A stretch of DNA of 64,000 bases from Cupriavidus taiwanensis (GCF_900250075.1 NZ_LT977070.1:1116001-1180000), one strand, 5' to 3'. Counted from the stretch's first letter, positions 17,249 through 30,013 are shown. Notes: a model not told the origin generated them from the letters alone. Translations and numbers: made by a program.

Positions 17249-18490
17249 TCAGGCACGCGCGAACGGGTTGCGCTCGCCGAGCTCGTCCAGGTAGGCGTCG
17301 ATGCCCTGGCGCTCGCGCGCGAGGAAGCGCTCGACGGCATCGGCGAAGGCCGGGTGCGCCAGCCAGTGGGCCGAGCGCGTGGCCACCGGCAGGAAGCCGC
17401 GCGCCATCTTGTGTTCGCCCTGCGCGCCGCCTTCGAAGGTGCCGATGCCGTGTTCGATGCAGAACTCGAGCGGCTGGTAATACGCGGTCTCGAAATGCAG
17501 GCACGGGTGATATTCCAGCGCGCCCCAGTAGCGCCCGTAGAGCGTGCTGACTTCCGGCGCGGCGTCATAGACCAGCAGCGAGCTGGCGATGGGCTGGCCC
17601 GCGCGCTCGGCGATCACCAGCAGCAGGTGCTGCGGCATCGCGGCGCCGATGCGGCGGAAGAAATCCAGGTTCAGGTAGGGCGTGGAATGGTGCTCGCGGT
17701 AGGTCTGGCGATAGCAGCGGTTGAAGAACTTCCACGCCTCGTCGTCGATCTCCGCGCCGCGCAGCCAGCGGAAGCTGATGCCCGCCTGGGCCACCTGCCG
17801 GCGCTCGGCGCGGATGTTCTTGCGCTTCTTCTGCGACAGCGTGGCGAGGAAGTCGTCGAAGCCGCCGTAGTTTTCATTGGTCCAGTGGAACTGCACGCCG
17901 TGCCGCATCAGCATGCCGGCCTGCGCCATCAGCGCGGCTTCGGTCTCGTCCGGAAACAGGATGTGCAGCGACGACATCTGGCTGTCGGCGGCCAGCGCCA
18001 GCGCCACCTGCAGCAGCAGCCGGCGCGCCTCGGCGTCTTCGGCCAGCAGCCGCGCGCCGCGCACCGGCGTGAACGGAATCGCCGCCAGCCACTTGGGGTA
18101 GTACTCGATGCCGTTGCGCGCATAGGCGTCGGCCCAGGCCCAGTCAAAGACATACTCGCCATAGGAATGCGCCTTGGCGTACAGCGGCATGGCGGCGGCC
18201 AGCCGTTGCGGACGGCCCGCCGCGGGCGGCGCCCATAACGTCAGGTAGCGCGGATGCCATCCGGTATCCGGGCAGGCGCTGCCGCTGGCGTGCAGCGCGT
18301 GCAGGAAGGCATGCTTGAGGAAGGGCGTGGCGTCAGCATGACGGGCCACCAGGGCGTCCCAGGCGGCGGCATCGACCTGGCCCAGGTCGGAGACGATCTC
18401 GGTACGGTATTCCGGGGCGGCGTCGCTCGCTTCGCTGCGCGCTTGCCGTGCCGGCTGGCCCTGTCCGGGCACGCATGATTCAGACTGCAT
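17249..18490 (-). CDS. GNAT-like acyltransferase (COG3146/DUF482 family)
   Basis: A 413-residue cytoplasmic protein of the family once called DUF482, related to the GNAT fold and to FemAB-type peptidyl transferases. Recognised segments are [67 protein letters not shown], and the C-terminal [19 protein letters not shown] with [15 protein letters not shown]. The reaction is not known. It is divergent from nadE. The first ~25 residues are poorly conserved, so the start could be slightly further in. Confidence 0.85.
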   Translation of the reverse strand: MQSESCVPGQGQPARQARSEASDAAPEYRTEIVSDLGQVDAAAWDALVARHADATPFLKHAFLHALHASGSACPDTGWHPRYLTLWAPPAAGRPQRLAAAMPLYAKAHSYGEYVFDWAWADAYARNGIEYYPKWLAAIPFTPVRGARLLAEDAEARRLLLQVALALAADSQMSSLHILFPDETEAALMAQAGMLMRHGVQFHWTNENYGGFDDFLATLSQKKRKNIRAERRQVAQAGISFRWLRGAEIDDEAWKFFNRCYRQTYREHHSTPYLNLDFFRRIGAAMPQHLLLVIAERAGQPIASSLLVYDAAPEVSTLYGRYWGALEYHPCLHFETAYYQPLEFCIEHGIGTFEGGAQGEHKMARGFLPVATRSAHWLAHPAFADAVERFLARERQGIDAYLDELGERNPFARA

Positions 18491-18553
18491 TGCACCAGTT
18501 CCCTCTGTGGACCGGTCGAGTCTACCGGAAACCCCGCCCCAGGGCCGGCGTCG

Positions 18554-18559
18554 TAAAAT
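18554..18559 (+). promoter_or_regulatory. Possible -10 box upstream of nadE
   Basis: TAAAAT (five of six to consensus) in the divergent region, 114 bases before ATG 18673. No -35 match is apparent at standard spacing, so confidence is low. Confidence 0.3.
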
Positions 18560-18672
18560 GGAGTCTCCTGGTCAATAGTGCTTTCCCAGGCATCCACGGA
18601 TGCTGCGGACGACCCGCACGCTTGCGGCTGGTTCAACGGCCCACCGCACGACTCCCAACACCAAGGCCCGAT

Positions 18673-20721
<2,049 letters not shown>

Positions 20722-20758
20722 TGGCCTGGCCCGAGGGACATGGCGCTGGAGTGCCGGT

Positions 20759-20801
20759 TTGTGCACAGGTTCTCCAGTGGCTGTCCACAAGGTTATCCAC
20801 A
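20759..20801. promoter_or_regulatory. Cluster of DnaA-box-like motifs between nadE and glnB
   Basis: A perfect DnaA box TTATCCACA lies at 20793-20801. Two close variants lie at 20781-20789 (CTGTCCACA) and 20759-20767 (TTGTGCACA), all on the same strand with start spacings of 22 and 12 bases. Whether DnaA binds is not known. The cluster is about 85 bases upstream of the glnB -10. Confidence 0.45.
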
Positions 20802-20885
20802 GACGCGGACGACGGCGGATGCGCGCCACCCCACGCAGCAGCGGCGCCGGCCGCGGGCGTGGCGGAAATGCAAGCGCCCAAGGAC

Positions 20886-20894
20886 TGTTAAAAT
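20886..20894 (+). promoter_or_regulatory. Extended -10 promoter of glnB
   Basis: TGTTAAAAT matches the TGn-TATAAT extended -10 pattern 74 bases before the glnB ATG. No -35 is evident, as is usual for extended -10 promoters. It implies that glnB can be transcribed apart from nadE. Confidence 0.5.
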
Positions 20895-20943
20895 GCCCTC
20901 CGGAGAGCGCCGCGTCCGCGGCGATGCGCCGCCAGGCGCGTGA

Positions 20944-21306
<363 letters not shown>

Positions 21307-21336
21307 GCCATCGGCTGGATCGGCCAGCGCAGCGAC

Positions 21337-21361
21337 ACGCCGCCCTGCAGGGCGGCGTTTT
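21337..21361 (+). terminator. Rho-independent terminator of glnB
   Basis: A perfect 22-bp palindrome (half ACGCCGCCCTG, 21337-21358) running into TTTT. It ends glnB and faces the convergent TRIC gene. Confidence 0.85.
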
Positions 21362-21388
21362 CATTGGTGGGTCCGCCTTAGCCGCCGC

Positions 21389-22030
21389 TCAGCTGGGCAG
21401 CTTCCAGCCATAGCGCACCGACGCCAGGCGCATGGCGATGATCGCCAGCGCGCCGGTCAGCAGCGCCGCCTCCTGCTGCACCTCGACCCAGGTCAGGCCG
21501 ATATAGATCCAGCAGCCGATGAACGAGCAGGTGGCATAGGGCGAGCGGTCGCGCAGGATCATCGGCACTTCATTGCACAGCACGTCGCGCACCACGCCGC
21601 CGAACACCGCCGAGATGATGCCCATCATGACCGCCACGGTCGGCGTCATCTGCGCCACCAGCGCCAGCGAGGCGCCGGTCACCGAGAACAGCCCCAGCCC
21701 GATGGCATCTGCCACGATCATGGCCCGGTCCGAAGCCACCCGGCTGACCACGCGCAGCACGAACGACGCGCCGAACGACATCACGAAGATCAGCAGCACA
21801 TAGCCTTCATGGTCGACCCAGTAGAACGGGCGCCGGTCGAGCAGCACGTCGCGCACGGTGCCGCCGCCGAAGGCGGTGGCAAAGGCCACCACGAAGGTGC
21901 CGACCACGTCCAGGCGCTGCTTGCGGGCATCGACCACCCCCGAGACCGCGAAGGCGAGCACGCCGATCACCTCCATGATGTGGAGGATCAGGGGCAGGCG
22001 CCCCATCAGCAATTCGAGCGGAACGTGCAT
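21389..22030 (-). CDS. TRIC-type cation channel / UPF0126 (YicG-like) membrane protein
   Basis: A 213-residue, seven-helix inner-membrane protein made of two homologous repeats. The repeat signatures are TAFGGGTVRDVLLDRRPFYW and AVFGGVVRDVLCNEVPMILR. Prokaryotic TRIC channels of this family are homotrimeric potassium-permeable channels. It lies 12 bases downstream of the Smr-domain gene, so the two are cotranscribed. The physiological role in bacteria is unclear. Confidence 0.9.
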   Translation of the reverse strand: MHVPLELLMGRLPLILHIMEVIGVLAFAVSGVVDARKQRLDVVGTFVVAFATAFGGGTVRDVLLDRRPFYWVDHEGYVLLIFVMSFGASFVLRVVSRVASDRAMIVADAIGLGLFSVTGASLALVAQMTPTVAVMMGIISAVFGGVVRDVLCNEVPMILRDRSPYATCSFIGCWIYIGLTWVEVQQEAALLTGALAIIAMRLASVRYGWKLPS

Positions 22031-22042
22031 CCGGGCGCGGCG

Positions 22043-22717
22043 TCAGGCGCGCCGCTGGCGCAGCAGCACCATCAGCGCGCCGGCGCCGCCTTCGGCTTCG
22101 CGCGCCTGCACGAAGGCCAGCACTTCCTCCTTCTGCACCAGCCAGCTGCGCACCTTGCCCTTGAGCACCGGCAGCTTGTCGGGCGAGCCCAGGCCCTTGC
22201 CGTGAATCACGCGCACGCAGCGCACGCCGTTGCGCACCGAGCGGCGCAGGAACTCGGCCAGCGCCTCGCGCGCCTCGTCGCTGCGCAGTCCGTGCAGGTC
22301 GACCTTGTCCTGCGGCACCCATTCGCCGCGGCGCAGCTTGCGCACCACGTCCATGCCGATGCCGGGCCGGCGGAACGACAGCGTCTCGTCGGTCTCGAGC
22401 AGGCTTTCGACATCGAACTCGTCCGACAGCGACGCCTGCAGCACGGCCTGGTCGTTGCGCTGCGACTGCACCGGCACGGGTGCGGGCTTGCTGGGGGGAT
22501 GGTGGGCGCGGTTGCGGTCGCGCAGCTGGCTGACCTGGCCCACGCTGGCGCGGAACACATCGGCTTCGGCGCGGGCGCGCTCGGCTGCCTGCTCGGCGGC
22601 GACGCGCTCGGCTTCGCGGCGCTCGGTGTCGGCCTTGAGGGTGTCGCGCAGCCTGGCAAGGTCGTTCAGGCCGAGGCGTTGGGGCGGTCGGTCGGGTTTG
22701 CGGGCGCCGTGCGTCAT
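22043..22717 (-). CDS. Smr-domain protein (SmrA/YdaL-like)
   Basis: A 224-residue protein with a charged, coiled-coil-prone N-terminal half (about 1-75) and a C-terminal Smr domain (about 135-224). The Smr signatures are VDLHGLRSDEAREAL and VIHGKGLGS, the LDxHG and HGxG motifs of this nuclease-like fold, which is related to the MutS2 C-terminus. In Escherichia coli, stand-alone Smr proteins show nicking or RNA-cleaving activity. It sits between trxB and the TRIC gene in one orientation, probably in one operon. Confidence 0.85.
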   Translation of the reverse strand: MTHGARKPDRPPQRLGLNDLARLRDTLKADTERREAERVAAEQAAERARAEADVFRASVGQVSQLRDRNRAHHPPSKPAPVPVQSQRNDQAVLQASLSDEFDVESLLETDETLSFRRPGIGMDVVRKLRRGEWVPQDKVDLHGLRSDEAREALAEFLRRSVRNGVRCVRVIHGKGLGSPDKLPVLKGKVRSWLVQKEEVLAFVQAREAEGGAGALMVLLRQRRA

Positions 22718-22792
22718 TGAAAAAAATCTCCGGAGGCTCGGCGCCGATTATATCGACTGGCGGGGCCGCGGGCGGGCCCGCGCCCGTGTGAC

Positions 22793-22821
22793 GCGCCGGC
22801 GGCGTGATGAGCCGCCGGCGC
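22793..22821. terminator. Large GC-rich hairpin just after trxB
   Basis: Perfect 11-bp arms (GCGCCGGCGGC at 22793-22803 and GCCGCCGGCGC at 22811-22821) with a 7-base loop, nine bases past the trxB stop. No T-run follows on the minus strand. It may protect the trxB 3' end or be a weak terminator allowing readthrough into the Smr gene. Confidence 0.5.
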
Positions 22822-22830
22822 AGGGGTTGC

Positions 22831-23858
<1,028 letters not shown>

Positions 23859-24030
23859 AGAGGAGCCGCATTTGCTCACTGTTGCAAATTCCAATGGGTG
23901 CGATAGTCTCGGGCCACGTTAAAATGGCCGCCACGATGCCTGTCCGTCACCCGGCGAAAGAACGCCGGCCGCCGGCGGCATCGGTCCGAAACCGATCCGG
24001 AATCCCCTAACACGCGAGTTTCAACCAGGC

Positions 24031-26367
24031 ATGGCCCGAGCTACCACGACCACCCGCACCGATCCCTCAGCCTTGCCATCCCGCATCGGCAAACTGCTGG
24101 GCGAAGTCCGCTGGTTCCTGCTGCTGGCCGTCACGCTGGGTTTCCTGTGCGTGCTGGCCAGCTACAGCAAGACCGATCCCGGCTGGTCCCATGCCAACCA
24201 GGTGGCCGATATCCATAACCTGGGCGGCCGCGTCGGCGCCTGGGTGGCGGATGTGCTGTTCTTCATCTTCGGCTTTTCCGCCTACTGGCTGGCGGTGCTG
24301 CTGGTGCGCCGCTGCTGGCGCGGCTGGCGCACGCTGACCGCCGAGCTGCCCGAACGCACCGACCACGGCCTGCACCGCCAGGGCGTGACCGTCAGCTGGA
24401 TCGGCTTCGTGCTGACCCTGTTCTCCAGCATGGGCCTGGAGGCGATCCGCATGTACCCGCTGCGCGCCGCGCTGCCGCGCGCGCCCGGCGGGGTGCTGGG
24501 CGACCTGCTCGGCGGCTGGCTGCAGGTGGCGCTGGGCTTCACCGGCGCTACCCTGCTGCTGTTGCTGCTGCTGGCGATCGGGCTGTCGCTGTTCTTCCAT
24601 TTCTCGTGGCTGACCGTGGCCGAGCAGATCGGCGGCTTTGTCGAGACCCTGTTCCTGGGCTTCAAGGCCCGCCGCGAGAGCAAGCAGGACCGCATCATCG
24701 GCGAGGCCGCCAAGACCGAGCGCAAGGAAACCGTCGAGGTGCAGCGCGTGCGCATCGAAGAGGCGGCGCCGGTGCAGATTGTGCGCCCGCAGGCCGTGCC
24801 CAAGCACGAGCGCGTCGAGCGCGAGAAGCAGCAGCCGCTGTTCGCCGATATCCAGGATTCGGACCTGCCGCCGCTGTCGCTGCTGGATCCGATCCCGCCG
24901 CACCAGGAAACCGTCAGCGCCGAGACGCTGGAGTTCACGTCGCGCCTGATCGAGAAAAAGCTCAAGGACTTCGGCGTCGAGGTCAAGGTGGTGGCGGCCT
25001 ACCCGGGCCCGGTCATCACCCGCTACGAGATCGAGCCCGCCACCGGGGTCAAGGGCAGCCAGGTGGTGAACCTGGCGCGCGACCTGGCGCGTTCGCTGTC
25101 GCTGGTGTCGATCCGCGTGGTCGAGACCATCCCGGGCAAGAACTACATGGGGTTGGAGCTGCCCAACCCGAAACGCCAGACCGTGCGCCTGTCGGAAATC
25201 CTGGGCTCGCAGGTCTACAACGAGAGCGCCTCCAGCCTGACCATGGCGCTGGGCAAGGACATTGCCGGCAAGCCGATGGTGGCCGACCTGGCGCGCATGC
25301 CGCACTGCATGGTGGCGGGCACCACCGGCTCGGGCAAGTCGGTGGGCATCAATGCGATGATCCTGTCGCTGCTGTACAAGGCCAAGCCCGAAAGCGTGCG
25401 CCTGATCCTGATCGACCCGAAGATGCTTGAAATGAGCGTCTACGAGGGCATTCCGCACCTGCTGTGCCCGGTGGTGACCGACATGCGCCAGGCCGGCAAC
25501 GCGCTGAACTGGGCCGTCGGCGAGATGGAGCGCCGCTACAAGCTGATGAGCAAGCTGGGCGTGCGCAACCTGGCCGGCTACAACAAGAAGATCGACGAGG
25601 CCGCGGCGAAGGAAGAGAAGATCCCGAACCCGTTCAGCCTGACCCCGGACGCACCGGAGCCGCTGGAAAAGCTGCCTACCATCGTCATCGTCATCGACGA
25701 GCTGGCCGACCTGATGATGGTGGTCGGCAAGAAGGTGGAAGAACTGATCGCGCGGATCGCCCAGAAGGCGCGTGCCGCTGGCCTGCACCTGGTGCTGGCC
25801 ACGCAGCGCCCGTCGGTGGACGTGATCACCGGCCTGATCAAGGCCAACGTGCCGACCCGGATCGCGTTCCAGGTCAGCAGCAAGATCGATTCGCGCACCA
25901 TCCTCGACCAGCAGGGCGCCGAGACGCTGCTGGGCATGGGCGACATGCTCTATCTCGCGCCGGGCACTGGCCTGCCGGTGCGCGTGCACGGCGCCTTCGT
26001 CTCGGACGACGAAGTCCACCGGGTGGTGGAAAAGCTCAAGGAGTCGGGAGAGGCCAACTACATCGAGGGCATCCTCGAAGGCGGGCTGACCGATGACGGC
26101 GGCGGTGGCGACGGTTTTGGCGGCGGCGCCGGCATCGGCGGTGGTGGCGGCGAAGCCGATCCGCTGTACGACCAGGCGGTCGAGGTGGTGCTGAAGAACC
26201 GGCGCGCATCGATCTCGCTGGTGCAGCGCCACCTGCGCATCGGCTACAACCGCGCCGCGCGGCTGCTCGAGGACATGGAAAAGGCCGGGCTGGTCTCGGC
26301 CATGTCGGGCAACGGCAACCGCGACATCCTGGTGCAGGGCGGTGCTGCCGCGCGGGATGATGAGTGA
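24031..26367 (+). CDS. ftsK: DNA translocase FtsK
   Basis: A 778-residue septal DNA pump. Four N-terminal transmembrane helices (within residues 1-200) are followed by a short linker, then the RecA-like motor with Walker [11 protein letters not shown] near residue 430 and Walker [18 protein letters not shown] glycine-rich stretch ([21 protein letters not shown], about 690-710) leads to the C-terminal winged-helix gamma domain ([37 protein letters not shown]) that reads KOPS sites. It coordinates chromosome dimer resolution with division. It is shorter than Escherichia coli FtsK because the linker is short, as in many betaproteobacteria. Confidence 0.96.
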   Translation: MARATTTTRTDPSALPSRIGKLLGEVRWFLLLAVTLGFLCVLASYSKTDPGWSHANQVADIHNLGGRVGAWVADVLFFIFGFSAYWLAVLLVRRCWRGWRTLTAELPERTDHGLHRQGVTVSWIGFVLTLFSSMGLEAIRMYPLRAALPRAPGGVLGDLLGGWLQVALGFTGATLLLLLLLAIGLSLFFHFSWLTVAEQIGGFVETLFLGFKARRESKQDRIIGEAAKTERKETVEVQRVRIEEAAPVQIVRPQAVPKHERVEREKQQPLFADIQDSDLPPLSLLDPIPPHQETVSAETLEFTSRLIEKKLKDFGVEVKVVAAYPGPVITRYEIEPATGVKGSQVVNLARDLARSLSLVSIRVVETIPGKNYMGLELPNPKRQTVRLSEILGSQVYNESASSLTMALGKDIAGKPMVADLARMPHCMVAGTTGSGKSVGINAMILSLLYKAKPESVRLILIDPKMLEMSVYEGIPHLLCPVVTDMRQAGNALNWAVGEMERRYKLMSKLGVRNLAGYNKKIDEAAAKEEKIPNPFSLTPDAPEPLEKLPTIVIVIDELADLMMVVGKKVEELIARIAQKARAAGLHLVLATQRPSVDVITGLIKANVPTRIAFQVSSKIDSRTILDQQGAETLLGMGDMLYLAPGTGLPVRVHGAFVSDDEVHRVVEKLKESGEANYIEGILEGGLTDDGGGGDGFGGGAGIGGGGGEADPLYDQAVEVVLKNRRASISLVQRHLRIGYNRAARLLEDMEKAGLVSAMSGNGNRDILVQGGAAARDDE

Positions 26368-26416
26368 CTAGCAGAGGCGGGCATCCCGGCTAGCCGTAGA
26401 TTGCCCAGCCTGTGTG

Positions 26417-26926
26417 CTAGCGGCGCTTGAGCACCAAATCGAGCTTCGCGTTGATGTTCTCGACCTTCGCGTTTACGTTGTCGACCTTTGCGTTGACGTT
26501 GTCGACCTTCGCATTGACGTTGTCGACCTTCGCGTTGACGCTCCCTAGTTTGGCGTTGACGTTTTCAAACTCCTTTTCGACCCGCACCTCCAGGCGGTCG
26601 ATACGTGCATCGACAGCATCGAGGCGACCCGTGAGGCGGCGATCCATCTCCGTTATCCCGGAGGCGAGCGGACCAGTGGCCTTGTCGATCTTGTCCTGGG
26701 TGCTCTCATTCAGCCACGACATCACGGAAAAGACGAACGCTACACCGGCCAGAATGCCCGTGACTACCATGGCAGGATTTACTGGCTTGGCAGCGTTCTT
26801 TTCCTGCCGGGCCTCGAGTTCAATCCTGACCTGGCGCGTCGCGATCCTCTTCATCTCGTCGCGGTCAAGGCGCCGGGCGTCGTGCCGGAATGGCTGACGC
26901 CCGGCCGTAGGTTTGGTGGTGGTCAT
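26417..26926 (-). CDS. Coiled-coil protein with one membrane helix, built on 21-bp tandem repeats
   Basis: A 169-residue protein starting MTTTKPTAGRQPF. A basic N-terminus and charged helix (residues 12-45) are followed by one transmembrane helix (AMVVTGILAGVAFVFSVMSWL, about 51-71). The rest is a coiled coil with consecutive heptads of the form VNAKVDN. The heptads come from 21-base tandem repeats on DNA (about 26454-26560). It resembles bacterial t-SNARE/DUF1640-like tail coils only in general design; I do not assign a family. It is placed between ftsK and lolA, which are usually adjacent, so it may be a late insertion. The region is less GC-rich than its neighbours. Confidence 0.7.
   Translation of the reverse strand: MTTTKPTAGRQPFRHDARRLDRDEMKRIATRQVRIELEARQEKNAAKPVNPAMVVTGILAGVAFVFSVMSWLNESTQDKIDKATGPLASGITEMDRRLTGRLDAVDARIDRLEVRVEKEFENVNAKLGSVNAKVDNVNAKVDNVNAKVDNVNAKVENINAKLDLVLKRR
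26454..26560. repeat. 21-bp tandem repeat array inside the coiled-coil gene
   Basis: About five head-to-tail units of the form GTTGTCGACCTTCGCGTTGA plus one base, with a few substitutions. Each unit encodes one heptad (NAKVDNV) on the minus strand, so copy-number change would keep frame and add or remove heptads. Confidence 0.85.
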
Positions 26927-27264
26927 ATTGCCGGCCCAGTGTGTTTGGCCGCCTCCCGGCGAAGCAACAGGCAAGAGGCAGCGTGGCGAGTGCTCTACGT
27001 GCATGCTTGGCATTGTCTTCCACGGCAGGTAAGGATGTGTTTCGTCTCGATACGAATTTCGCCCGACTCGCCGTTTACCGCAAATTGAGAGTTTTCGTGC
27101 CCGAACCGGCGCAGTTCGCGCACCATCTGCCGTAATATCCGGTTACCCGCGGCGCGGAATCCTGCACCAGTTGCCTGCTCTAACCAGACGTTGACCATAC
27201 AGCGGGCTGCCTGAGCAGGCGCCGCACCGTGGCAACGCATTCGATAACAACCAGGATCCAGATC
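26927..27264. other. Intergenic region upstream of lolA
   Basis: 338 bases between the divergent coiled-coil gene and lolA. It is richer in A/T than the surrounding DNA (for example GCAAATTGAGAGTTTTCG near 27080-27098). I see no gene or clear terminator. The promoters of both neighbours should lie here, but no convincing boxes stand out. Confidence 0.4.
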
Positions 27265-27900
27265 ATGCGCAACCGCATCCTCGTGTCGGCCTGCGCCGCG
27301 CTGGCGATGTTCGCCATGCAGGCGCCGGCCCATGCCGCCGCCACCGACCAGCTGCAGAGCTTCGTCACCGGCGTGAAGAGCGCGCGCGGCGAATTCACGC
27401 AGCGCCAGGTCAAGGGGCAGGGCGCCAACGTCAAGGTGACCGGCACCTCCAGCGGCACCTTCGTGTTCTCGCGTCCGGGCAAGTTCACCTGGCGCTATAC
27501 CAAGCCCTACGAGCAGCTGCTGCAGGCCGACGGCCAGACCCTGTACATCTATGACAAGGACCTGAACCAGGTCACCGAGCGCAAGCTCGACGGCGCGCTG
27601 GGTTCCAGCCCGGCGGCGATCCTGTTCGGCAGCAACGACCTCGACAAGAACTTCGTGGTCAGGAACGGGCCGACGCGCGACGGCGTGGAATGGCTGGAGC
27701 TGACGCCCAAGGCCAAGGACACGCAGTTCGAGCGCATCGGCATCGGCTTCAAGGCCGGCAATCTCGAAGCCATGGAACTGCGCGACGCGTTCGGCAACAC
27801 CACGCTGCTGACCTTCACCGGCATGCAGAAAAACCCGCCGCTGGCGGCCGATGCGTTCCGGTTCACGGTGCCCAAGGGCGCCGACGTGATGAAGCAATGA
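27265..27900 (+). CDS. lolA: Outer-membrane lipoprotein carrier protein LolA
   Basis: A 211-residue periplasmic chaperone with a signal peptide ([24 protein letters not shown]) and a mature LolA fold: [57 protein letters not shown] and the C-terminal [18 protein letters not shown]. It takes lipoproteins from LolCDE and hands them to LolB. ATG 27265 is supported by the signal peptide; the ribosome-binding site is weak. It overlaps a downstream lipoprotein gene by an ATGA junction. rarA, its usual neighbour, lies 6 kb away here. Confidence 0.95.
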   Translation: MRNRILVSACAALAMFAMQAPAHAAATDQLQSFVTGVKSARGEFTQRQVKGQGANVKVTGTSSGTFVFSRPGKFTWRYTKPYEQLLQADGQTLYIYDKDLNQVTERKLDGALGSSPAAILFGSNDLDKNFVVRNGPTRDGVEWLELTPKAKDTQFERIGIGFKAGNLEAMELRDAFGNTTLLTFTGMQKNPPLAADAFRFTVPKGADVMKQ

Positions 27901-28346
27901 GGGCCGCCATGATCGATGCGCGCGAAGGGTCGGCCCCCGCTGACGCAACCTATCGTCGTCCTGGCCGGATGGTGCTGGCCTGCGCCGGCGTGCTGGCGCT
28001 GGCGGCATGCGCCAGCAGCGGCGGCGGCGCCAGCAAGTTCGATGTCGACGCCTTCCTGCGCGCGCCGGACTCGGCGTTGCCGGAGGTGGTCGGCAATCCG
28101 GCCTTTCTCTCGGCCACCCGCGTGCCCGCCACCGAATGCGCGGTGATGCTGCAATCGGCCAGCACCGGCGTGCTGGAAGACCTGCCGCCGAGCAGCAACG
28201 CGCGCGGCCCGGCCTGGCTGCTGCACCCGAAGGACCAGCCAGGCCAGGTATGGCTGGTGGTCAGCGAGGCCGGCGGCGAGCGCACCTGCCACGGCCCGTT
28301 GCCGGCCGATGCGATGAAGACCCTGGCCAAGCGCGCCAGGGGCTAA
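27897..28346 (+). CDS. Small lipoprotein overlapping lolA, function unknown
   Basis: A 149-residue predicted lipoprotein. The hydrophobic segment [14 protein letters not shown] ends in a lipobox LAAC near residue 38, followed by SSGGGASKF. The mature part (about 110 residues) is unknown, with Cys residues in ATECAVML and ERTCHGPL that could form a disulfide. ATG 27897 overlaps the lolA stop (ATGA), suggesting coupling to the lipoprotein-sorting gene. Alternative starts are 27909 and 27969; the last gives a more standard signal length. I do not recognise a family. Confidence 0.65.
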   Translation: MRAAMIDAREGSAPADATYRRPGRMVLACAGVLALAACASSGGGASKFDVDAFLRAPDSALPEVVGNPAFLSATRVPATECAVMLQSASTGVLEDLPPSSNARGPAWLLHPKDQPGQVWLVVSEAGGERTCHGPLPADAMKTLAKRARG

Positions 28347-28437
28347 GGCATCGCCGGCGCCGCTCAGTGCGGCCTGAACCCTATATGGGCCATGTGTCCC
28401 AGAATCCTCTGACTCGCCAACCCTGACAGGAGCCCCC

Positions 28438-28791
28438 ATGATCGCGATGCTTGCCACCATGCGCAGCCGCACCCATCAACTGCTGTGGCTGGCCGCGGGC
28501 GGCGCGTTGCTGGCCGGCTGCGCGGCCGCGCCGACTGAGCCGGCAGCGCCGGCACCGGCGCCGGCCCCGCAAGGCTCGCTCGGCACGACGGCCGGCTGCG
28601 CCGCGGACAAGCTGGCCGACGACGCACTGGTCGGCAAGCCCGAGGCCGAAGCCATCGGCCTGCTGCAAGGCTGCACGTGGCGCCTGGGCGAACGCGACGG
28701 CCAGCAGTTCCCTGGCACCATGGACTACAACCCGCAGCGGCGCACGCTGGGGGTCAAGGCCGGCAAGGTGGTGTGGGTGCGGCGCGGCTGA
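28438..28791 (+). CDS. Small lipoprotein resembling inhibitor I78 (elastase-inhibitor) family
   Basis: A 117-residue predicted lipoprotein with the signal QLLWLAAGGALLAGC (lipobox LAGC near residue 28) and a Pro/Ala linker. The ~65-residue domain reads CAADKLADDALVGKPEAEAIGLLQ, then GTMDYNPQRRTLGVKAGKVVWVRRG. The phrases LVGKP, TMDYNPQR and a final V-x-R-G resemble the peptidase inhibitor I78 fold. The family's usual terminal Cys-Gly is Arg-Gly here. A GGAGCCCCC site precedes the start. If the match is right it may inhibit serine proteases in the periplasm; this is inference. Confidence 0.6.
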   Translation: MIAMLATMRSRTHQLLWLAAGGALLAGCAAAPTEPAAPAPAPAPQGSLGTTAGCAADKLADDALVGKPEAEAIGLLQGCTWRLGERDGQQFPGTMDYNPQRRTLGVKAGKVVWVRRG

Positions 28792-28865
28792 GGCCGCGTT
28801 CATCCCGGAGTTGACGGGTCACCTTGACCCGGCGCAAGGGGCGTCAAACATGACAGAAATGTAAT

Positions 28866-28895
28866 TTGACCGCCTGAACAAGAATCAATATTGTT
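28866..28895 (+). promoter_or_regulatory. fbpA promoter with a 19-bp Fur-box-like inverted repeat
   Basis: TTGACC (28866-28871) and TATTGT (28889-28894) are 17 bases apart. An inverted repeat AACAA-N9-TTGTT (28877-28895), 19 bases long like a Fur box and matching about 10 of 19 consensus positions, overlaps the -10. This fits iron repression of the downstream binding-protein gene. Confidence 0.45.
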
Positions 28896-28975
28896 TTCCG
28901 CTAACCGGAATCCAAACACCGGGCGGCCTTGGGGGTGCCCGGCGGCTGCCCAAACCATGCTGGGGAGCCAACCGC

Positions 28976-30013
28976 GTGAAAACCACCATCCGAACCTTGC
29001 TGCCGCGCGCCGCGGCACTGGCCCTGCTGACGCTGCCGCTTGCCGCGGCGGCCCAGGAAAAGGTGCTCAACCTCTACACCGCACGGCACTACCAGACCGA
29101 CGAGGCGCTGTACGCCAACTTCACCAAGCAGACCGGCATCAAGATCAACCGCATCGAAGGCCAGGAAGATCCGCTGCTGGAGCGCATCCGCAACGAAGGG
29201 GCCAACAGCCCGGCGGACGTGTTCATCACGGTGGATATCGGGCGCCTGTGGCGCGCCCAGCAGGCCGGCGTGTTCGCGCCGGTGAAGTCCAAGGTGCTGG
29301 AGTCGCGCATCCCGGCCAACTACCGCGATCCCAATGGCGAGTGGTTCGGCTTCTCGGCCCGCGGCCGCGTGATCGCCTACAACAAGGCCGCGGTCAAGGC
29401 CGGCGACATCGCCAGCTATGAAGACCTGGCCGATCCCAAGTGGAAGGGCAAGGTCTGCACGCGTTCCAGCGGCCATGTCTACAACCTGTCGCTGATTTCC
29501 AGCCTGATCGCCCACGACGGCGAGGCCCGTACCGAGCAATGGGCGCGCGGCGTGGCCGCCAACCTGGCGCGCGTGCCCAAGGGCGGCGACACCGACCAGC
29601 TCAAGGCCGTTGCCGCGGGCGAGTGCGACGTGGCCATCGCCAACACCTACTACATCGCGCGGCTGCTGAAGTCGACCAAGCCCGAAGACAAGGCCGTGGC
29701 CGACAAGCTGGGCGTGGTGTGGCCCAACCAGTCGAGCCAGGGCGTACACATGAACGTCTCCGGCGGCGGCATGCTCAAGCACGCGCCCAACAAGGATGCG
29801 GCGGTCAAGTTCCTGGAGTACCTGGCCAGCGACGAGGCGCAGCGCTACTTTGCCGACGGCAACAACGAATGGCCGGTGGTGAAGGGCGTGAAGGTCAGCA
29901 ACCCCGTGCTCGAGGCGCTGGGCGAGTTCAAGTCCGACACCATCAACGTGGCCGAGCTGGGCAAGTACCAGCCGCAGGCGCAGAAGCTGGTGGATCGGGC
30001 GGGGTTCAAGTAA
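28976..30013 (+). CDS. fbpA: Ferric-iron ABC transporter, periplasmic binding protein
   Basis: A 345-residue binding protein with a signal peptide (about residues 1-26, ending LPLAAAAQ). The mature protein starts EKVLNLYTARHYQTDEALYANF, characteristic of FbpA/FutA-type iron-binding proteins. The Tyr pair in VAIANTYYIARLL matches the iron-binding tyrosines of this family. It should bind ferric iron in the periplasm for the permease at 30887-32530. A GTG start at 28976 with GGGGAG upstream is preferred. A candidate Fur-type operator overlaps its promoter. It is transcribed separately from the permease and ATPase genes. Confidence 0.9.
   Translation: MKTTIRTLLPRAAALALLTLPLAAAAQEKVLNLYTARHYQTDEALYANFTKQTGIKINRIEGQEDPLLERIRNEGANSPADVFITVDIGRLWRAQQAGVFAPVKSKVLESRIPANYRDPNGEWFGFSARGRVIAYNKAAVKAGDIASYEDLADPKWKGKVCTRSSGHVYNLSLISSLIAHDGEARTEQWARGVAANLARVPKGGDTDQLKAVAAGECDVAIANTYYIARLLKSTKPEDKAVADKLGVVWPNQSSQGVHMNVSGGGMLKHAPNKDAAVKFLEYLASDEAQRYFADGNNEWPVVKGVKVSNPVLEALGEFKSDTINVAELGKYQPQAQKLVDRAGFK

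Noticed and set aside
26454..26560. Tandem repeats as a CRISPR array
   Set aside because: Units are 21 bases with no spacers, in frame in a coding sequence, and encode heptads.
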